Assembly (NCBI GenBank): GCA_036381435.1
Contig: DASVCW010000013.1
Coordinates: 96,458 to 160,457, forward strand
Direction: 5' to 3'
From: Fodinibius sp036381435
GTDB lineage: Bacteria; Bacteroidota; Rhodothermia; Balneolales; Balneolaceae
DNA length: 64,000 nt
Shown here: positions 25,122 through 33,290 of the stretch, in pieces
Position numbering within the stretch: the stretch's first letter is position 1
Layout: the number at the start of each line of letters is the position of its first letter
Translations under genes and position numbers: made by a program
Notes under the pieces: generated by a model
What the model saw: the letters and a program-made list of their open reading frames with translations, nothing else
What the model was told of the DNA's origin: nothing
Database searches by the model: none

Positions 25122-26051
25122 TCAATATTCCTTCCAGCGGTCAACTTTATGAAGCAATTCCATCCCTGAAAGCGCCCGCTTATAATTGTCAATAATTTGC
25201 GGCACGGCTTCTTCGGGTGGGGTGATACTGGCAATGTGCGGGGTGATGATGACATTAGAGCGATTCCAGAATGGATGCCGTTCAGGCAGGGGTTCTTCGG
25301 AGAAAACATCAAGCCAGGCACCATCAAGAATGTTGCTGTCAAGAGCATAGATGAGGTCTTCATCCACAAGGTGTTCGCCGCGGGCTGCATTGATAATCCA
25401 GGCAGGCTGCTTCAGTTGCTTGAAGAGATCTAGATTCAGAATTCCCTCGGTTTCTGAAGTCAATGGCAGCAGGCAGATTAGTATCTGTGTACGATTAAGA
25501 AAAGGTACAAGTTCTTCAGCACCGGAAAAAACATGGACATCATCCATCTGTTTTTTCGATCGTGCCCATCCTGAAACCTGATAGCCCATTTGTGCCAGCT
25601 GCCGGGCTGCCGGTTTGCCCAGTTCACCCAATCCCATTATCCCTACATTTAAATCTTTAGCTAAAGGATGATTATGAACCTGCCACTTTCCCCTGTCTTT
25701 CTGGCGAATATACTGCACAAAATTGCGCTGAATATTCAGCACTGCCGCCAGTACATATTCTTTCATCTGCTGAACGAGTGATGGAGAAACTACCCGGCAA
25801 ATTTCTACCGGGTGAGGCAGTGATTCATCCGAAAGCAAATGGTCAACGCCCGCTCCAAGCGAAGAAACCGCCTTTAAATTGGGGTACTGATCGAGCACAT
25901 GCCCGGGATGATTCCAGCAGACCGCAAACTGCACCTGTTCTTTCTTTTGTACATCCGGCCAGATATCCACTTCCACATTGGAATCAACCTTTTTGATGGC
26001 TTCCTTCCAGGATGACATATTTCTTTTAGGAGCAATAAATAGCAGCGACAT
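25122..26051 (-). CDS. ghrA: GhrA-type glyoxylate/hydroxypyruvate reductase (D-2-hydroxyacid dehydrogenase)
   Basis: 309 residues. The split catalytic domain encloses a Rossmann domain with GIMGLGELGKPAA. The catalytic set is R in NAARGEHL, E in DVFSEEPLP and H in TPHIASITPPEEA. SSLGAGVDHLL is typical of the GhrA subgroup. It reduces glyoxylate or hydroxypyruvate with NAD(P)H in the cytoplasm. It lies 109 bp downstream of the threonine synthase fusion gene on the same strand, with a repeat between them. The real substrate could be another 2-keto acid. Confidence 0.9.
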   Translation of the reverse strand: MSLLFIAPKRNMSSWKEAIKKVDSNVEVDIWPDVQKKEQVQFAVCWNHPGHVLDQYPNLKAVSSLGAGVDHLLSDESLPHPVEICRVVSPSLVQQMKEYVLAAVLNIQRNFVQYIRQKDRGKWQVHNHPLAKDLNVGIMGLGELGKPAARQLAQMGYQVSGWARSKKQMDDVHVFSGAEELVPFLNRTQILICLLPLTSETEGILNLDLFKQLKQPAWIINAARGEHLVDEDLIYALDSNILDGAWLDVFSEEPLPERHPFWNRSNVIITPHIASITPPEEAVPQIIDNYKRALSGMELLHKVDRWKEY

Positions 26052-26160
26052 AACTGTATTAAGTAGTGATCAGGCTTAGCTATAAAAAAATCTGCATAAA
26101 ATTCCTCTGTGGCTTTCCGTGCCTTCTTTTGTCTAACTCCGTGAAAAAGTGCCGGCTTGT

Positions 26161-27864
26161 CTAAACTACAGCCGATTTCATCGCAATTGCCAAACCTTTT
26201 GTAAAGGCCTGCACAACCGCTTCCATCGTATCGGGAGAAGCACCTTTGGAAACCCATTCATGATCATTATTGGCAAGTGTCAGTGTAACCACCACCAGCG
26301 AATCAGTGTCGGGACTCAAAATTTCTACTTCATGGTTTTTAACTTCAAGCGGAAATACACTGTCGGTTTCTGATTTAATAGCAGAGAGGATAGCATCAAT
26401 CGGTCCCACACCTTTGGCTTCGGTTATAGATTCTTCACCCTGTAAATTAAGTTTTACAGCAGCATGAACTAAGCCGTGCTTACGCATGGTGAGTTTATAA
26501 TCGAGCACTTCGGCGGGGTAATTCAGGTCGAGGTCTTCATTAAAAATAAGAGACTGAAGCACCTCAATTTCATTATTGCTTAGAGTCTTGCCCTTTTTGT
26601 TGATGTTGGAAACATAGTCATTATAAAGCTGTTCGTGATCTTCATCCATCTTCAGATTTGCCATAAATGTATCCCGCGACTTGCCCCAGGAATTCTTTTG
26701 CATCTTAATAAAGCCCGAGTTGATGTAGTTAATAACTTTTTCCAGATCGGGAGAAAGCACAGGCGATGACAGTGAATGTTTGCTAACCACTTTGGTGTCT
26801 TTCAGTCCCGCGCCGGTAAGAATAAACACACATTTTTTCCCCTTAAACGTATCAAGATTACTTTTGAGAGCGGCAAGCGGCAGGGCACTGGCAGGTTCGG
26901 TAAAGTTACCCTCTTCAACCGCCATTTCTTTAAGTGAATCTAAAATTTCATCTTCGGTAACAGTTAACGCAATACCATCCGACTCTTCAATACCCAACAG
27001 CACTTTATGAAAGTCAACCGGATCGGAAGCGGCCACCGATTGGGCCATAGTATTTACCTGTTTTTTGATGATTTTCTCTTTTTTGAAAATGCCTTCAACT
27101 ACAGGAGAACTATGCTCGGGCTGAATAGCCACCATTTTGGGCAGTTTTGCAATTCGTCCTGCTTTTTTAAGCTCTGTAAATCCCTTCCATATCGCCCCGA
27201 AATTCGTTCCACACCCTACAGGCACAAAAACATAGTCAAAATCATCACCGCCCTGCTCCAGCAGTTCATAGGAAAATGATTTTTGTCCCTCTTCGCGGAA
27301 TACATAGTCACCCGCCAGATAATAGTTACCTGATTTGGCAAATTCCCGGCAAAGGGCTTCGCAGGCACTGAAATCACCTTTTATGCGGATAACATTGGCG
27401 TTATAGATCGTAGCTTGTGCAATTTTGGCGTCGGTGGTTTTTTCGGGCACAAACAGAAAGCAGGGGATTTTAAAGTAGCAGGCATAGGCTGCCACAGAGG
27501 CACCCATATTTCCGGTTGATGCAAGGCAAATGGCATCGGCATTGAGTTCCATCGCTTTTTGCACTTCAATATAACTGCCCCGGTCTTTAAAACAGCCGGT
27601 GGGATGTTCAAACTCGAGCTTTGCATAAAGATCAGCTCCGCAAGTTTTTGAGAGACGGTCCAGCCTTTTCAAAGCCGAAGGATGCGTTTTCATTGGGTCG
27701 GGCAAAATCTTTTTCAGCGGGTATTGAATATCTTCAATGATTTCGCCATAAATAACCCGCAGAACGCTTCCACACTCGGTGCAGTAGGTCGTGGTTTCTT
27801 TTTCAGAGTTGATGTGTCCGTTAGCCACACATTTTAACTGGTAGGCTGTATTCGCAGTTGGCAT
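26161..27864 (-). CDS. thrC: Threonine synthase fused to a LeuA-type allosteric (dimer) domain
   Basis: 567 residues. The N-terminus has cysteines C12, C28 and C31 (LKCVANGH, YCTECG), typical of the zinc-ribbon-like end of one threonine synthase group. The PLP domain holds K93 in HPTGCFKDRGS and STGNMGASVAAYA. From about residue 454 the sequence matches the LeuA_dimer regulatory domain of isopropylmalate and citramalate synthases: AAVKLNLQGEESI, EAKGVGPIDAILSAIK, WVSKGASPDTMEAVV. Residues 365-450 form a helical linker. Threonine feeds isoleucine, so feedback by a branched-chain amino acid is the natural inference. No such fusion is known to me from characterised enzymes. Confidence 0.93.
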   Translation of the reverse strand: MPTANTAYQLKCVANGHINSEKETTTYCTECGSVLRVIYGEIIEDIQYPLKKILPDPMKTHPSALKRLDRLSKTCGADLYAKLEFEHPTGCFKDRGSYIEVQKAMELNADAICLASTGNMGASVAAYACYFKIPCFLFVPEKTTDAKIAQATIYNANVIRIKGDFSACEALCREFAKSGNYYLAGDYVFREEGQKSFSYELLEQGGDDFDYVFVPVGCGTNFGAIWKGFTELKKAGRIAKLPKMVAIQPEHSSPVVEGIFKKEKIIKKQVNTMAQSVAASDPVDFHKVLLGIEESDGIALTVTEDEILDSLKEMAVEEGNFTEPASALPLAALKSNLDTFKGKKCVFILTGAGLKDTKVVSKHSLSSPVLSPDLEKVINYINSGFIKMQKNSWGKSRDTFMANLKMDEDHEQLYNDYVSNINKKGKTLSNNEIEVLQSLIFNEDLDLNYPAEVLDYKLTMRKHGLVHAAVKLNLQGEESITEAKGVGPIDAILSAIKSETDSVFPLEVKNHEVEILSPDTDSLVVVTLTLANNDHEWVSKGASPDTMEAVVQAFTKGLAIAMKSAVV

Positions 27865-27922
27865 AATTTTTAGTCTCTGTTTTATTCTTTAACGGTATTT
27901 TTCTAAGCAATATTTGACCATT

Positions 27923-27977
27923 TTGCCACGGAAACACTAAAGCACAAAGTGTTTTCGTGCTTTAGTGGCTTTTCCTA
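27923..27977. repeat. Long hairpin upstream of the threonine synthase gene
   Basis: CACTAAAGCAC and GTGCTTTAGTG make a perfect 11-bp stem with an 11-base loop, extended by CCACGG/GGC-type flanks. It lies between the small acidic protein gene and thrC. It may be a terminator for the former or simply a dispersed repeat. No leader peptide is visible. Confidence 0.55.
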
Positions 27978-28028
27978 AAATAGGTGATTAAAGGCAGGAA
28001 TGATATTGAATTATCAGGAAATTTAAAG

Positions 28029-28280
28029 CTAACTTTTTAGCGGAAGCAATGAAATTTCATCAAAATCCATATCAAGTTCTTCCAGCACCGGTTCGGCTAC
28101 TTCAGCGATTTTCTGCTGACTCAGTTCATCGAGTCCTTCAATTTCAATAAATAGTGTATTTTGATGTCCCACGATATTAAACCTTGCCTTTTCTGCCCCA
28201 AAGCACTGCCGCAGTGTATCAACCAACAGTTCGATATCCTGTTCGTAAGCTTCGTAATCGTTTTCGGTAAATTCAGCCAT
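28029..28280 (-). CDS. Small acidic protein, unknown function
   Basis: 83 residues, strongly acidic, with a predicted helix-strand-helix pattern (VDTLRQCFGAEKARFNIVGH, then LFIEIEGLDELSQQKIAEVA). Nothing identifies a family. It is upstream of thrC on the same strand with a hairpin between them, so co-regulation is possible. The even composition and clean start suggest a real gene. Confidence 0.6.
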   Translation of the reverse strand: MAEFTENDYEAYEQDIELLVDTLRQCFGAEKARFNIVGHQNTLFIEIEGLDELSQQKIAEVAEPVLEELDMDFDEISLLPLKS

Positions 28281-28410
28281 TAAAAATCCGTATTGCGTGT
28301 TACGTATTTCATATTCATTTTTAGAGCCCTAACTTAGACAGCTAAACAGCAATACGCAATAGATAAAGTTCAGTTGGTTAAGGGTCTGAAATTAATTATT
28401 AGCTTTGTCA

Positions 28411-28542
28411 GTCATCCCCCTGCGTCCCCTCCAAAGGGGGACAACATCCCATCTTTTGATGGGATTTAAGAGTAGATAAATTTTTTGTAGCCGTAAAACC
28501 ATAAAAAGATGTTTAACTTCAAAGGGGGCGCAGGGGGATGAC
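28411..28542. repeat. MITE-like palindromic element, family GTCATCCCCCTGCG, copy 1
   Basis: 132 bp with inverted ends GTCATCCCCCTGCGTCCCC and GGGGGCGCAGGGGGATGAC (18 of 19 pairs). Inside are CCCCTCCAAAGGGGG and an ATCCCATC-TTTT-GATGGGAT hairpin. It fills most of the 309-bp gap between the small acidic gene and anmK. No coding capacity. Other copies: 37063-37251, 58101-58173, fragment 53928-53953. Confidence 0.8.
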
Positions 28543-28589
28543 CTGGGATGCTTGTGATCTACTTAATTTTTATAAATAGTTAAATACCC

Positions 28590-29777
28590 ATGAATCCATC
28601 AATACAACATCTTACTCAAACCGCTTCCAAAGAAACAAAAATTATACTTGGGCTGATGTCCGGCACTTCAACCGACGGACTGGATCTTGCTCTCTGCGAA
28701 ATTTCCGGCAGCGGGCCAAACACCAATCTTGAGCTTTTGGCATTTAAAACCGAGCCTTATTCCGATAATTTTAAAAAGCAGCTGCAGCGAATTATTTCAG
28801 TTGAATCCTGCAACTTACAGGAAATTTGCCTGATGAATACAAGAATCGGGGACTATTTTGGTGAAGTGATCCTGAAAACGTTGAAGGAGTGGGGCAGGAA
28901 ACCGGATGAAATAGACTGCATCGCCAGTCACGGTCAAACAGTTTATCATGCTCCGGTTTCCATACATCAAATAAATGGCTTTCCCAATGCTACCTTACAA
29001 CTGGGTGATGGCGATCATATCGCCCGAAAAACGGGTATTCTTACGCTCAGCGATTTCCGTCAAAAACACACCGCCGCGGGGGGAGAAGGCGCCCCTTTAG
29101 TCGCTCCCATCGATCGGCTGCTGTTTACCGATGATGAAGAATACAGACTGTTGTTGAATATAGGGGGCATTGCCAATTTTACCTATTTGCCACCTTCAAA
29201 AAGCGGTTTGAGTGCTGTAACAACCGATACCGGTCCGGGCAACACCTTACTTGATGCTACGGCTCGAGAACTGTTGGACAAGCCGTTTGATGCTAATGGA
29301 AAGGTGGCTGCAAGCGGCAAGATGAATGAAGAATTGCTGACTAAATTAAAAGATCATAAATTTTTCACCCTTGATTTCCCAAAAACAACAGGTCCTGAAT
29401 TATTTAACCGGCACTATGTTCGACAGTTACAAAAGAAAACAGGAACGGAACAGCTTTCAACCGAAGATTTGCTGGCAACGCTTACGTTATTTTCCGCTCA
29501 CACTATAGTCGACGCTATCCGCAAGGTGCATCAGGATTCATCATCATCATTGCACATTTATTTAAGCGGCGGGGGCATGCATAATTCGTTTTTGATAAGT
29601 TGTTTAAAGAATCTATTGGAAAATTTTGTAGTTCAATCATTCGAAAAAATTGGTTTCAATCCCGATGCCAAAGAAGCGGTGTGTTTTGCGGTATTGGCTA
29701 ATGAAACGCTTTCAGGTGATGGGTTTTTAGTTGGAGGCCAAAAAGTAAATTTCGGCAAGATCTCTTTTCCGGATTAA
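28590..29777 (+). CDS. anmK: Anhydro-N-acetylmuramic acid kinase
   Basis: 395 residues of the ASKHA fold. The ATP-binding start ILGLMSGTSTDGLDLALCEI is diagnostic, and SHGQTVYHAP, LNIGGIANFT and TDTGPGNTL are further family blocks. It phosphorylates and opens 1,6-anhydroMurNAc from peptidoglycan turnover, giving MurNAc-6-phosphate. MurQ is not in the window. It is monocistronic and followed by a 16-bp perfect inverted repeat. Confidence 0.96.
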   Translation: MNPSIQHLTQTASKETKIILGLMSGTSTDGLDLALCEISGSGPNTNLELLAFKTEPYSDNFKKQLQRIISVESCNLQEICLMNTRIGDYFGEVILKTLKEWGRKPDEIDCIASHGQTVYHAPVSIHQINGFPNATLQLGDGDHIARKTGILTLSDFRQKHTAAGGEGAPLVAPIDRLLFTDDEEYRLLLNIGGIANFTYLPPSKSGLSAVTTDTGPGNTLLDATARELLDKPFDANGKVAASGKMNEELLTKLKDHKFFTLDFPKTTGPELFNRHYVRQLQKKTGTEQLSTEDLLATLTLFSAHTIVDAIRKVHQDSSSSLHIYLSGGGMHNSFLISCLKNLLENFVVQSFEKIGFNPDAKEAVCFAVLANETLSGDGFLVGGQKVNFGKISFPD

Positions 29778-29784
29778 GTTAGGA

Positions 29785-29847
29785 AGGTTTAGTAAAGCTT
29801 CTTCAAAAGAGATAGTGTCTTGAAAACAAAAAAGCTTTACTAAACCT
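29785..29847. repeat. 16-bp perfect inverted repeat between convergent genes
   Basis: AGGTTTAGTAAAGCTT (29785-29800) and AAGCTTTACTAAACCT (29832-29847) are exact inverted copies around 31 bases. It starts 7 bases after the anmK stop and ends 16 bases before the stop of the convergent gene, so a bidirectional terminator is plausible although no long T run follows the arms. Confidence 0.7.
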
Positions 29848-29863
29848 GTTGCAGCTCTCAGTG

Positions 29864-30784
29864 TTATTCTGTGAATTCTCCGTGTAACTCTGAGACACCC
29901 TCAAGAAGATGATGATACTCTTTGATTAATCTCTTTCGAATCGGCTGCGATTTTCTGTAAACATCCCGCTGTTTTTCCAGATATTCTAATCGTCCTTCCT
30001 CTGTTTCAATTTTGATTGGTTGCAATCCCCGCTCGCGCAGATCGTAAGGACTCGCTTTCATATCCACAAGTCGCGTTTCAACCGCCAGTTCAAAAGCCTT
30101 GCGGATGGTTTTGCTAGAGATCCAGGGATACATTTTGAAGCTCCATTTGTACAAATCCATATTCGTATGCAGGCAGCCGGGTTGTTCCTTTTCAGCAAAA
30201 GTTTCGCGTCTTAGTTCAAATTTGTTACGCGGCTTTGCATCATTCGTAAAAAAACGGAAGGCATCGAAATGGGTGCATACCAAAGGACGGGATTCCACAA
30301 ACTCGGCCAGCTCTTTTGGTTTCATTCGAAGGGGTAGATCGTGGCGAATGTTTTTAGATTTATAAACCATCGCCCATTCATGCATTCCAAAACAGCCGAA
30401 CGAAGGCGGACGGTTGGCAGACTGTTCCAGCACATCTAAAATCCACTTCAGTGAAGAAACACGATCTTTTGAAAAAAAATCGACATCCAGAAAAGCGTTT
30501 TTGTCGGCTAAGTTCATTTCATCAAAACGCCAGGGATGAGAGGCACCGTCAATCAATAAAGTACCGAAACCCGGGGACCAGCTTCTAAGATACGCTGGAC
30601 GAAAGGCATAATATTCAAACAAAAAATCCATAACAGGATCTTTCTGCTGCTGACTGCGGCGCTCTAAATAACCGTCAATCAGCTTGCTGATTTGCCGCTC
30701 ATGATCAGCTTTTTGTCGTTGCCATTCAGGTTTCTCCAGTCGGCGCTTTATAAAAGAAAGAGAGCTGGTTTTGGGTAAAATCAT
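29864..30784 (-). CDS. Conserved protein of unknown function
   Basis: 306 residues, soluble and rich in aromatic and basic residues. The block FLFEYYAFRPAYLRSWSPG and the later CTHFDAFRFFTNDA and QPGCLHTNMDLYKW are the clearest landmarks. They resemble a family often labelled 3-methyladenine DNA glycosylase in actinobacterial genomes, a label I cannot support from any catalytic motif. Histidines and acidic residues in GMHEWAMVY and CTHFDAFRFF could form a metal site. The last codons overlap a dispersed repeat. It converges with anmK. Confidence 0.6.
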   Translation of the reverse strand: MILPKTSSLSFIKRRLEKPEWQRQKADHERQISKLIDGYLERRSQQQKDPVMDFLFEYYAFRPAYLRSWSPGFGTLLIDGASHPWRFDEMNLADKNAFLDVDFFSKDRVSSLKWILDVLEQSANRPPSFGCFGMHEWAMVYKSKNIRHDLPLRMKPKELAEFVESRPLVCTHFDAFRFFTNDAKPRNKFELRRETFAEKEQPGCLHTNMDLYKWSFKMYPWISSKTIRKAFELAVETRLVDMKASPYDLRERGLQPIKIETEEGRLEYLEKQRDVYRKSQPIRKRLIKEYHHLLEGVSELHGEFTE

Positions 30785-30846
30785 AGCAACTCAAAATACG
30801 AATCTTTCATTGGATTGATAAGTGTAAAATGGGTATGCTGTTAAAA

Positions 30847-30873
30847 AGCCGTGAGGGAGTTGTACTCCGAACT
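30847..30873 (+). repeat. GAGGGAGTTGYACTC palindrome covering a gene start
   Basis: Matches 56587-56613 (TGTGAGGGAGTTGCACTCCC): GGGAGT and ACTCCC form a hairpin there. Here the copy supplies the GTG start codon and the first codons of the UbiA-like gene. Confidence 0.55.
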
Positions 30874-31774
30874 GAAAAGAATATATTCGAGAACCGTGAA
30901 AATACCTAAAAGCATTGTCATCCAAATCTGGCATTTCTTCCTGCATCTGCGGTGGCATTACCAACTGTTTATTTTATCAGGAGGATTTTTACTCGGCGGT
31001 TTTTTAAGCAACGGGATGAATACTTTTCAATTTTCCATTCAGTTCTTAAACGTACATTTACTCCTTTTTGGAGGTGCAACAGCTTATAATTCTTATTGGG
31101 ATAAAGATGAAGGTCCTATAGGTGGCTTGAAAAATCCTCCTCAAATGACTTCCTGGATGTTACCGGCTTCAGTGGTTATACAGTTATCAGGGCTGCTTTT
31201 TGCTTTTAAAGCAGGGGCTTTATTTACAGTGATTTACTTGATTAGCATGTTATTCTTTTGGCTCTATTCTTCTCCTGTAGCGCGTTGGAAAGGCCATCCG
31301 ATTAAAAGTCTTTTTGCTATCGGCATCAGTACCGGTTGTAATTCTGTTCTAATGGGTTATTTAGCGGCAGGAAATAACCTGCCTGATTTCATAGTTCTAA
31401 TGGCAGCCGTTGGAGTTACGTTAATTTTGCTGAGTTTATATCCTGTTTCCCAGATTTATCAGCGCGATGAAGATGAAAAACGGGGGGATCAAACCTTTGC
31501 CATCCGATATGGAACCTTAACGGTGAAGCGTTTTTTTGAAAGAAGTTTCTTCTCAGGGCTTTTTATTACCGCGTCAAGTATGGCCCTGCATCATGCTTTA
31601 ACGGGTATCCTTTTTGGAGTGGTGGGATCTATAGCAGGTCTTATCATCAGATTTCAACTTAAAAAGCTGGGGCATGAAAAAGAAAGTTATATCCGGGTAA
31701 TGAACATCAAATATGGAACTTCGCTGGCCTTTGTTTCATTCTTGATGATTGCGTTGCTTCTGAAATATTTTTAA
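30851..31774 (+). CDS. UbiA prenyltransferase family-like membrane protein
   Basis: 307 residues with about eight transmembrane helices. Two acidic loops stand where UbiA enzymes bind prenyl diphosphate and Mg2+: NSYWDKDEGPIGGLKN near residue 83 and QIYQRDEDEKRGDQTFAIRYG near residue 205. The first lacks the full NDxxDxxxD spacing, so the substrate is uncertain. The long frame starts at a GTG inside a dispersed palindrome. A second GTG at 30896 (VKIPKSIVIQIW) may be the true start. The thioredoxin-like gene follows 23 bp later. Confidence 0.75.
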   Translation: MRELYSELKRIYSRTVKIPKSIVIQIWHFFLHLRWHYQLFILSGGFLLGGFLSNGMNTFQFSIQFLNVHLLLFGGATAYNSYWDKDEGPIGGLKNPPQMTSWMLPASVVIQLSGLLFAFKAGALFTVIYLISMLFFWLYSSPVARWKGHPIKSLFAIGISTGCNSVLMGYLAAGNNLPDFIVLMAAVGVTLILLSLYPVSQIYQRDEDEKRGDQTFAIRYGTLTVKRFFERSFFSGLFITASSMALHHALTGILFGVVGSIAGLIIRFQLKKLGHEKESYIRVMNIKYGTSLAFVSFLMIALLLKYF

Positions 31775-31797
31775 TCAACCAGACTAATCACAGATTT

Positions 31798-32412
31798 ATG
31801 AATACTGAAGAGAAAGTTATCACACCAGAAGTTATTAACGAAGCTTACAACTATGAAGAATATCGCAGAATGATTGATGACCTGCTGGAAGAGGGGAAAA
31901 CGACAGGTACCAATTATTCAGATGAAATGATTGAATATACCAGAATGAATGTACACCGGATGAACCGGCTGGATAAGCAGGTGAAGTTATCCGATTCGCT
32001 CAAGGAAAAGTTACAAGGCATTCAGGAGCAATGGATTTGGCTGGTACTTACCGAAGCTTGGTGTGGAGATGCTGCTCAAAATATTCCGGTAATAGCCAAA
32101 ATGGCTGAAGAAAGTGAGAATATTGAGATTAGGCTTATTTTACGTGATGAAAATCTTGAAGTAATGGATGAATACCTCACTAATGGTGGACGTTCAATCC
32201 CCAAACTCGTCTGCCTTAATGCTGAGTTTCTTGAGGAAAAGGGAAGCTGGGGGCCACGTCCCGATTCCGCTCAGCGAAAAGCGATGGAATGGAAAAATGA
32301 TCCGGATATCACTATGGAAGAGTGGGCCGAAAAACTTCATGGTTGGTACGCCCGAAATAAGACTCAGGAAATTCAATCCGAATTTGAGAAACTGGTTGAA
32401 GAATGGACTTAA
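31798..32412 (+). CDS. Thioredoxin family protein (single-cysteine type)
   Basis: 204 residues. After a helical N-terminus of about 75 residues, a thioredoxin-like domain holds EAWCGDAAQNIPVIAKM with one cysteine where thioredoxin has CxxC. The cis-proline is in SIPKLVCLN. This matches a family common in Bacteroidota and Firmicutes annotated only as thioredoxin-like. It cannot do normal dithiol exchange with that single cysteine. It ends in a REP-like repeat and is probably co-transcribed with the UbiA-like gene. Confidence 0.8.
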   Translation: MNTEEKVITPEVINEAYNYEEYRRMIDDLLEEGKTTGTNYSDEMIEYTRMNVHRMNRLDKQVKLSDSLKEKLQGIQEQWIWLVLTEAWCGDAAQNIPVIAKMAEESENIEIRLILRDENLEVMDEYLTNGGRSIPKLVCLNAEFLEEKGSWGPRPDSAQRKAMEWKNDPDITMEEWAEKLHGWYARNKTQEIQSEFEKLVEEWT

Positions 32413-32516
32413 CCAACCTGACAGCATCCCGTATTTTTCGGGATCTGTAAGCGTTGGTTTCTCTGGTGCAGAAAAACGCTGTCAGGATCGGAAAAAGCGC
32501 CGAACGCTGACAGGTT
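32411..32516 (+). repeat. REP-like repeat flanking the RAYT gene, 3' side copy
   Basis: 106 bp from AACCAACCTGACAGC to CGCTGACAGG, ending at the stop codon of the transposase gene. It contains an ATCCCG/CGGGAT hairpin, AAGCGTTGGTTTCTCTGG, then CGCTGTCAGGATCGG. It is nearly identical, in direct orientation, to 33184-33290, and more distantly related to 1414-1479. Confidence 0.9.
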
Positions 32517-33161
32517 TTATTCAAGTGTCATTTCAGGGGTAATCTTTAATTTCATTTCTTTGTGAGCGGCAATAAATCCTTTTTTCCCCTGAAACCAATT
32601 TAACACTTTTTTAACCCCTAAAAATGTAGGAGTACCTGATAAAAAGGTTTTGAAGGAAGAGTAAGGATAAGCCTCAAATGTATCTGTTATCTTATGATGA
32701 ATAGGATTTCGATGGATATAACATATAAGGTGGATTAAATAAGATTCATCAGTAATTACCTTTCGTTTGAATGGCTGTTCAAAAAGTTTTCCTGTTCGGT
32801 TTGCCCATTTATTAAAATTTCTACTGTACTTGTTAAAAAGATGGCTGAACTGCCTGGATGGTGTTTGAACTTTAAATTTTTCGTTATTATATCCATGAGG
32901 AAGCCAAATAGGTCCTTCTGTAGAGCTATTAAGAGAAAAGCTTTCAAAAAATTGTTTTTGCTCTTCTATAGTTCTGACTCTAATTAAAAAGTGAAAGTGG
33001 TTTTTCATTAAGCAGTAAGCAAATGTTTCCACAGTCGGGTATAAGTAATAAAAGTAGTTGCGAAGGAAGAAAAGGAAATCATCATCATACAGAAACAAAT
33101 CACAGGAATTTATACCTCGATTATAGATATGATAATATCTACCCTCTTCTAAAGGAACCAT
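32517..33161 (-). CDS. REP-associated tyrosine transposase (RAYT, Y1/HUH family)
   Basis: 214 residues. The HUH motif is HFH at 55-57 in YCLMKNHFHFLI, and the nucleophile candidate is Y112 in LFNKYSRNFNKW, followed by GKLFEQPFKRK and YIHRNP as in TnpA_REP/IS200-like proteins. Such proteins cut single-stranded REP hairpins and are thought to have spread them. The gene exactly fills the space between two near-identical direct REP-like repeats, its stop codon abutting one and its start 22 bp from the other. This is the expected architecture of a RAYT with its cognate repeats. Confidence 0.95.
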   Translation of the reverse strand: MVPLEEGRYYHIYNRGINSCDLFLYDDDFLFFLRNYFYYLYPTVETFAYCLMKNHFHFLIRVRTIEEQKQFFESFSLNSSTEGPIWLPHGYNNEKFKVQTPSRQFSHLFNKYSRNFNKWANRTGKLFEQPFKRKVITDESYLIHLICYIHRNPIHHKITDTFEAYPYSSFKTFLSGTPTFLGVKKVLNWFQGKKGFIAAHKEMKLKITPEMTLE

Positions 33162-33183
33162 AAAATTTTTGAATTAATGCTCA

Positions 33184-33290
33184 AACCAACCCTGATAGCA
33201 TCCGCGTTTTTCGGAATCTGTAAGCGTTGGTTTCTCTGGTGCAGATAAACGTTGTCAGGATCGGAAAAAGCGCCGAACGCTGACAGGTTT
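33184..33290 (+). repeat. REP-like repeat flanking the RAYT gene, 5' side copy
   Basis: 107 bp, AACCAACCCTGATAGC to CGCTGACAGG. It differs from 32411-32516 at only a few bases, several of them in the first hairpin (TCCG/CGGA here, ATCCCG/CGGGAT there). It abuts the stop codon of the large secreted protein gene, whose transcript would therefore end in this repeat. Confidence 0.9.
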
